From: Fimenecus sp963590415
GTDB lineage: Bacteria; Bacillota; Clostridia; Oscillospirales; Acutalibacteraceae
Length of the DNA: 45,512 bases
Reading direction: 5' to 3'
Assembly: GCA_963590415.1 (NCBI GenBank)
Contig: CAVAPB010000018.1
Coordinates: forward strand, 1 to 45,512
The notes under the pieces are model-generated. The model saw nothing but the letters and a program-made list of their open reading frames with translations, ran no database searches and was not told the origin of the DNA. Both the position numbers and the translations under genes were made by a program. Each line of letters starts with the position of its first letter. Within the stretch, counting starts at the first letter, position 1. Shown here one piece after another: positions 42,289-45,512 of this stretch.

Positions 42289-43196
42289 ACGCCGCTTAAA
42301 TCAAATTTCGGAATAAAGCCTGTCTGTGCCGAGGAACGCTCCTGCATAAAGCCGTTTACAAAGCCTAAATTTTCAAATTCGGCGAGCACCTTTTGATATT
42401 CGGCGGTAACTATGCGCCTGTTAAGCTCCTTAAACTCCGTTTTCACATACGGAACATACTGACTCATAAGGCTTATATATGTATCAATCGGAAGATTTTC
42501 CTTTATCCAACGCAGTATTTTTATCGATTGGTCGGTATTTTTAGGCAAAACAAGATGGCGGATTATCAGTCCCCTTTTCATTATCCCGTCATTTATTGAA
42601 GCTTTCCCGACCTGTCTTTGCATTTCAAGGACAGCCTTTGAGGCAATTTCAAAGTAGTTTTCGGCATGCGAATACTTCTTTGACACCTCGCCGTCAAAAT
42701 ACTTTAAATCCGGCAAATAAACATCTATAAGACCGTCAAGAGAGCGTATGCTGTCAATATCGTCATAACCGCCCGTGTTGTAAACCACGGGCACGGACGG
42801 CTTGTATTCACTCAAAGCATCTCTTACAAACGGAACAAAATGTGACGGATTAACAAGGTTTATCGTATGTGCCCCCTGCTGTTCAAGGCGTTTAATTATG
42901 TTAATAAATTCTGACTTTGAAACCTGTTTTCCGAAGTTTTCATGGCTTATTTCATAGTTTTGGCAAAACACGCAACGGAGATTGCACCCCGAAAAGAATA
43001 TTGTACCGGAGCCGTTTTTTCCGCTTATAACAGGCTCTTCCCAAAGATGAAGAGCCGCCCTCGCAAGCACGGCATTATACGGCATTTTGCAAAATCCGTG
43101 CGAAAATTCCCCGACGCTTCTTTCGACATTGCATTTTCGCGGACAAGCGTTGCACAAAGGCACATCTCCACCCTCTTTCGGAAAATATTTTAGCAT
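42285..43196 (-). CDS. Radical SAM protein, PflX/PflA-like
   Basis: A 303-residue radical SAM enzyme. The cluster-binding motif is CNLRCVFCQNYEIS (CxxxCxxC). An N-terminal Cys set, PLCNACPRKCNVERS and HGFCKM, is typical of the COG1313-type PflX group. Members look like pyruvate formate-lyase activating enzymes, but their target is not established. The later part has LVNPSHFVPF, VVYNTGGYDD and VYLPDLKYF. The start is uncertain: the ATG at 43196 matches the family start but has no good ribosome site; an in-frame TTG at 43229 is possible. Confidence 0.87.
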   Translation of the reverse strand: MLKYFPKEGGDVPLCNACPRKCNVERSVGEFSHGFCKMPYNAVLARAALHLWEEPVISGKNGSGTIFFSGCNLRCVFCQNYEISHENFGKQVSKSEFINIIKRLEQQGAHTINLVNPSHFVPFVRDALSEYKPSVPVVYNTGGYDDIDSIRSLDGLIDVYLPDLKYFDGEVSKKYSHAENYFEIASKAVLEMQRQVGKASINDGIMKRGLIIRHLVLPKNTDQSIKILRWIKENLPIDTYISLMSQYVPYVKTEFKELNRRIVTAEYQKVLAEFENLGFVNGFMQERSSAQTGFIPKFDLSGV

Positions 43197-43270
43197 ATTC
43201 AATCGAATATTACAAATATTATTTGACAAATCGCTTTTCGTTTGATAAAATACTATCTGTTGTAAATAAT

Positions 43271-43310
43271 GAAGTGTATTGAAGCGGTCATAACAGGTCG
43301 AACTCGAAAT
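43271..43310 (+). pseudogene. tRNA-Ser 5'-half remnant A
   Basis: Forty bases resemble the 5' half of a class-II tRNA and end ACTCGAAAT, the same anticodon-loop sequence as the intact tRNA-Ser downstream. About 32 of 40 bases match remnant C. The 3' half is missing: no T-arm or acceptor partner follows. From here to 43452 I see no gene. Confidence 0.6.
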
Positions 43311-43452
43311 GGTCGGGTAGACTGTCAGTTTCGTTCACCTCAAATCCCAGTGTTTATGCGGGTTTGTCCCAGTTCAAAAAAGTGAATAGTTTGTTGTTCT
43401 GTCCTGTAGTTCTGCCCTCAGCTTTCGGCGGAAATTCAGGCTAAACATATAC

Positions 43453-43492
43453 GGAGAGTTGTCCGAGAGGTCGAAGGTGCGACACTCGAAAT
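43453..43492 (+). pseudogene. tRNA-Ser 5'-half remnant B
   Basis: By eye 37 of 40 bases match the 5' half of the intact tRNA-Ser at 43826 (GGAGAGTTGTCCGAG then the D-arm and anticodon loop). Similarity stops abruptly after ACTCGAAAT. The anticodon stem and T-arm cannot form. From here to 43644 I see no gene. Confidence 0.75.
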
Positions 43493-43644
43493 CTCCTTCG
43501 GCAAACGGAAGTAAAACTTCCGAAAAGCCTTTAACCGTTCGGGTTTCGGGCATTCGCCCGCCGCAGGCACACCGTGAGTTCTAACAGGAATTCTAATACA
43601 ACCGAATACTTGCGTTAATCTCGGTTTTCCGAGTTAACATATAT

Positions 43645-43685
43645 GGAGACGTATCGAAGTGGTCATAACGGGGCGCACTCGAAAT
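43645..43685 (+). pseudogene. tRNA-Ser 5'-half remnant C
   Basis: GGAGACGTATCGAAGTGG and what follows look like the 5' half of another serine tRNA isoacceptor, again ending in ACTCGAAAT. No 3' half follows. It is 374 bases after remnant A, and its spacer to the intact tRNA (181 bases) parallels the A-to-B spacing (182 bases). Confidence 0.65.
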
Positions 43686-43825
43686 TCCTGAAAGGTTTGG
43701 CAGTATGCTCCGCTTGCTTCCCCCGTAAACACTGCGTTTCGGGGAGGTTCGAAAACTAAATATTTTGTTGTTCTTTCCGTCAGTTCTTGCGAAAAGTTTT
43801 TTGAATTGAACGGAATCACATAAAC

Positions 43826-43913
43826 GGAGAGTTGTCCGAGTGGTCGAAGGTGCAGCACTCGAAATGCTGTAAGTCGAAAGGCTTCTAGGGTTCGAATCCC
43901 TAACTCTCCGCCA
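43826..43913 (+). tRNA. tRNA-Ser (anticodon CGA)
   Basis: The acceptor GGAGAGT pairs with ACTCTCC, then a G discriminator and an encoded CCA. The anticodon stem is CAGCA/TGCTG with loop CTCGAAA. The long variable arm AAGTC/GGCTT is typical of class-II tRNA. The T-arm is TAGGG-TTCGAAT-CCCTA. The anticodon CGA reads UCG. It is next to a tyrosine integrase and is the likely attachment site. Confidence 0.96.
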
Positions 43914-43917
43914 CATC

Positions 43918-43954
43918 GTCGTCGCAAGCTTTATATCGCTTGCGACGACTTTTT
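43918..43954 (+). terminator. Terminator of tRNA-Ser
   Basis: GTCGTCGCAAGC pairs with GCTTGCGACGAC (12 bp, 8-base loop), followed by TTTTTG. It lies just after the CCA end. Confidence 0.88.
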
Positions 43955-43987
43955 GTTTTATAAACTTCACTGTTTACAGTTTTTTAA

Positions 43988-45190
43988 TCACTTCTCGTTT
44001 TCTATTGTTTGCCATTTGTTACCGAAATTTACTGTTTCGGGCAACGCCATTCCGTGCACCATAGCACTTGCCGAAGATAACTTTGACGAGTAATCAAGAT
44101 GGGCATAGATATTAGCGGTAGTGGAAAAATCGCTGTGCCCCAGCCATTCCTGAATTTGTTTGAGTGGAACTCCGTTAGCAAGAAGCAAACTTGCACAACT
44201 ATGCCTTAAATCGTGAAAACGCATTCGCTTACAACCGTGCTTTTGAATATATATCGGAAACTGACTTGTTAAATAATCGGGTTTCATCAGATTGCCCAGC
44301 TCATCAACAAAAACATAGCCGTCATATTCGTAGTTGTAACAGTTACCGCAAACCTTTTTATTGACTTCTTGTGCCGCTTTAACCTCTTTGAAATATTCGG
44401 CAAAACTGCCAACCAACGGAAGTGTACGCATACTGGATTTTGTTTTTGCAGAGTCCTGTGCGTACATTTTTGTTTTTCCGTCTATCTGCACCGAAGTAAC
44501 CGTATGCTTAATGGTAATTGTTCCCCGTTCAAAGTCGATAGCGTCCCATTTCAGCCCCACAACCTCTCCTCGGCGAAGTCCATAGAAAGCGGCAACCAAT
44601 ACGGGAAGTTCCAGTTTTGTGCCTTTGACTACTTCAAATACGTGTTGCAATTCGTTTGCGTCAAGGAACACAGGCTGATAGTCGTTCTTTTTCGGTCTGT
44701 CAACTTTTTCTGCCACATTCTGCGTAACAAGGTCGGTTTTCAGTGCATATTTCAACGCCTGATGAATGACGGCGTGATAATGTATAACCGAGTTTGCTTT
44801 GACGGTTTTCAATTTTTCGCAATAGAATTGCTGAATGTGCCTTGCCTCCAAGCCTTGCAGGGTTACGCCTTTCTTTCTAAAATACGGCTCAATTGCCGAT
44901 TTTACCATCTGTTCATAAGAACCGAATGTTGTCGCCTTAACACGCACCTTTACAATCTCCAGCCATTGCAATAAGTAGTCCGCAAACAGCATCTCTGCGG
45001 CAAGCTCATCTGATACCGGCGATTCAAACTCACCTCTGATTCGTGAAAGCTCGGCTTCTGCCTTTCGTCTGTTTCCTTTTTCGGGTAGCCCGGTAGAATA
45101 ATATTTTACACGGCGTTTCCCGGTGTTGTCATTGTAGCTTATTACTACATAATAATATCCTTTTTTAATTTGTAGGTGTCCTGATACCAT
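43988..45190 (-). CDS. Tyrosine recombinase / integrase (phage-Tn916 type)
   Basis: A 400-residue site-specific recombinase. The start is the ATG at 45190, with AAAGGAG 8 bases upstream; the frame is open for 27 further codons, but those lack support. An N-terminal arm-binding, AP2-like part (HLQIKKGYYYVVISYNDNTG) is followed by a SAM-like core-binding domain (about 60-160). The catalytic domain has the first Arg in YGLRRGEVVGLKW, His-x-x-Arg in FHDLRHSCASLLL, a further His in WLGHSDFSTTANIYAH, and the nucleophile Tyr in that same segment. It points toward tRNA-Ser(CGA), its probable target. Confidence 0.95.
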   Translation of the reverse strand: MVSGHLQIKKGYYYVVISYNDNTGKRRVKYYSTGLPEKGNRRKAEAELSRIRGEFESPVSDELAAEMLFADYLLQWLEIVKVRVKATTFGSYEQMVKSAIEPYFRKKGVTLQGLEARHIQQFYCEKLKTVKANSVIHYHAVIHQALKYALKTDLVTQNVAEKVDRPKKNDYQPVFLDANELQHVFEVVKGTKLELPVLVAAFYGLRRGEVVGLKWDAIDFERGTITIKHTVTSVQIDGKTKMYAQDSAKTKSSMRTLPLVGSFAEYFKEVKAAQEVNKKVCGNCYNYEYDGYVFVDELGNLMKPDYLTSQFPIYIQKHGCKRMRFHDLRHSCASLLLANGVPLKQIQEWLGHSDFSTTANIYAHLDYSSKLSSASAMVHGMALPETVNFGNKWQTIENEK

Positions 45191-45307
45191 TTTTATCTCC
45201 TTTCTTTGCTTTACACAGGATTGACCTACACCGACAAGCAAATTATATCCTGTCGGCATAGTTCTTTCCATTGTGCGACAGTCGCTCTGCGTACACTTCT
45301 GTACGAA

Positions 45308-45511
45308 TCAGCGAGCGTCTCGGTTTCGTTCTCTCTGTTTTCTTAAAAGTTCCAAGCCTTTTAATATATCTTTTCGTATTTGTTCATCGGTATAATTTGA
45401 CGGAAAATACTTTTTGAAATCCTCACGCTTGAATTTGATTTGTTCCTTTTGATTCGGTTTTTCCTCCGACATAACGCCGTAAATGATTTGGCTGTCAAGG
45501 CTACCCTCTTG
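45308..45511 (-). CDS. C-terminal end of an unknown element gene (partial)
   Basis: An open frame enters from the right edge and stops at 45308. The 67 visible residues include QEGSLDSQIIYGVMSEEKP, then a charged segment with REDFKKYFPSNYTDEQIRK and an Arg-rich end (RKQRERNRDAR). I do not recognise the family; a replication or mobilisation protein is possible from context but not shown. An internal ATG at codon 14 has no ribosome site, so the gene probably starts outside the window. It lies about 120 bases upstream of the integrase on the same strand. Confidence 0.6.
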   Translation of the reverse strand, partial: QEGSLDSQIIYGVMSEEKPNQKEQIKFKREDFKKYFPSNYTDEQIRKDILKGLELLRKQRERNRDAR

Positions 45512-45512
45512 G

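Larger units (their letters stand above)
43914..45512 (-). mobile_element. End of an integrative element at tRNA-Ser (continues off the window)
   Basis: Sequence from the 3' end of tRNA-Ser onward holds a tyrosine integrase reading toward the tRNA and the end of a further gene. An integrase directly beside a tRNA gene is the usual arrangement of an integrated element. The far end and the second attachment site are outside the window. Confidence 0.6.

Noticed and set aside
43593..43970. Two minus-strand open frames over tRNA-Ser
   Set aside because: They are antisense readings of the tRNA-Ser gene (text such as RVRDSNPRSLS or GELGIRTLEAF), a common false call.

Overview
The window looks like a monoderm Firmicute of class Clostridia, most likely a gut or rumen Ruminococcaceae/Oscillospiraceae-type organism. 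The reasons are moderate-to-low GC (estimated by eye), SLH-domain cell-wall proteins, purine-rich AAAGGAG ribosome sites, sigma-A promoters, a PrsA-like foldase, and HgdB/HgdC-type anaerobic iron-sulfur enzymes. Genus is not resolved.

Layout. 8-5334 (minus): three exported cell-wall proteins, namely an SH3/glucosaminidase/SLH protein, an N-acetylmuramoyl-alanine amidase and a GHL10-type lipoprotein. 5391-5675: a DUF1294 membrane protein. 5913-19078 (plus): a six-gene operon of large secreted or membrane-anchored proteins with one consensus-like promoter and one strong terminator. Four of its proteins carry repeated strands that resemble the MABP beta-prism motif; one is a Pmp-like beta-helix and one is built from two internal repeats. 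19224-20554 (minus): a PrsW-type membrane protease and a membrane partner. 20691-22632 (minus): a lipoprotein tyrosine phosphatase behind an RsbV/RsbW-type pair. 22834-24567 (minus): thyA-folA-trxA.

24657-29831 (minus) is a tightly coupled six-gene operon: a CooC-type ATPase, two HgdB-family proteins, an HgdC-type activator ATPase, a 52-residue membrane peptide, and a protein that resembles the middle domain of acetyl-CoA synthase without its catalytic domain. A GPH sugar symporter gene diverges from it (29964-31391). 31433-31995 holds a tandem 164-bp repeat made partly of tRNA-Pro pieces, followed by the tRNA-Pro gene. 32219-38016 has an M28 peptidase, a small unknown protein, an alpha/beta hydrolase, prfB without a frameshift site, and a membrane-anchored parvulin foldase. 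38094-40866 (minus) is the CP-ATP-grasp / alpha-E / transglutaminase trio. 40959-43196 (minus) has proC, mscL and a PflX-like radical SAM protein.

43271-45512 is an integration hot spot. It has three truncated 5' halves of tRNA-Ser genes, an intact tRNA-Ser(CGA), a tyrosine integrase, and the end of another element gene running off the window.

The two best candidates for undescribed systems are the secreted beta-prism operon (5.9-19.1 kb) and the CooC/HgdB/HgdC/ACS-domain operon (24.7-29.8 kb). All family assignments were made by reading motifs and comparing from memory; no database search was run.
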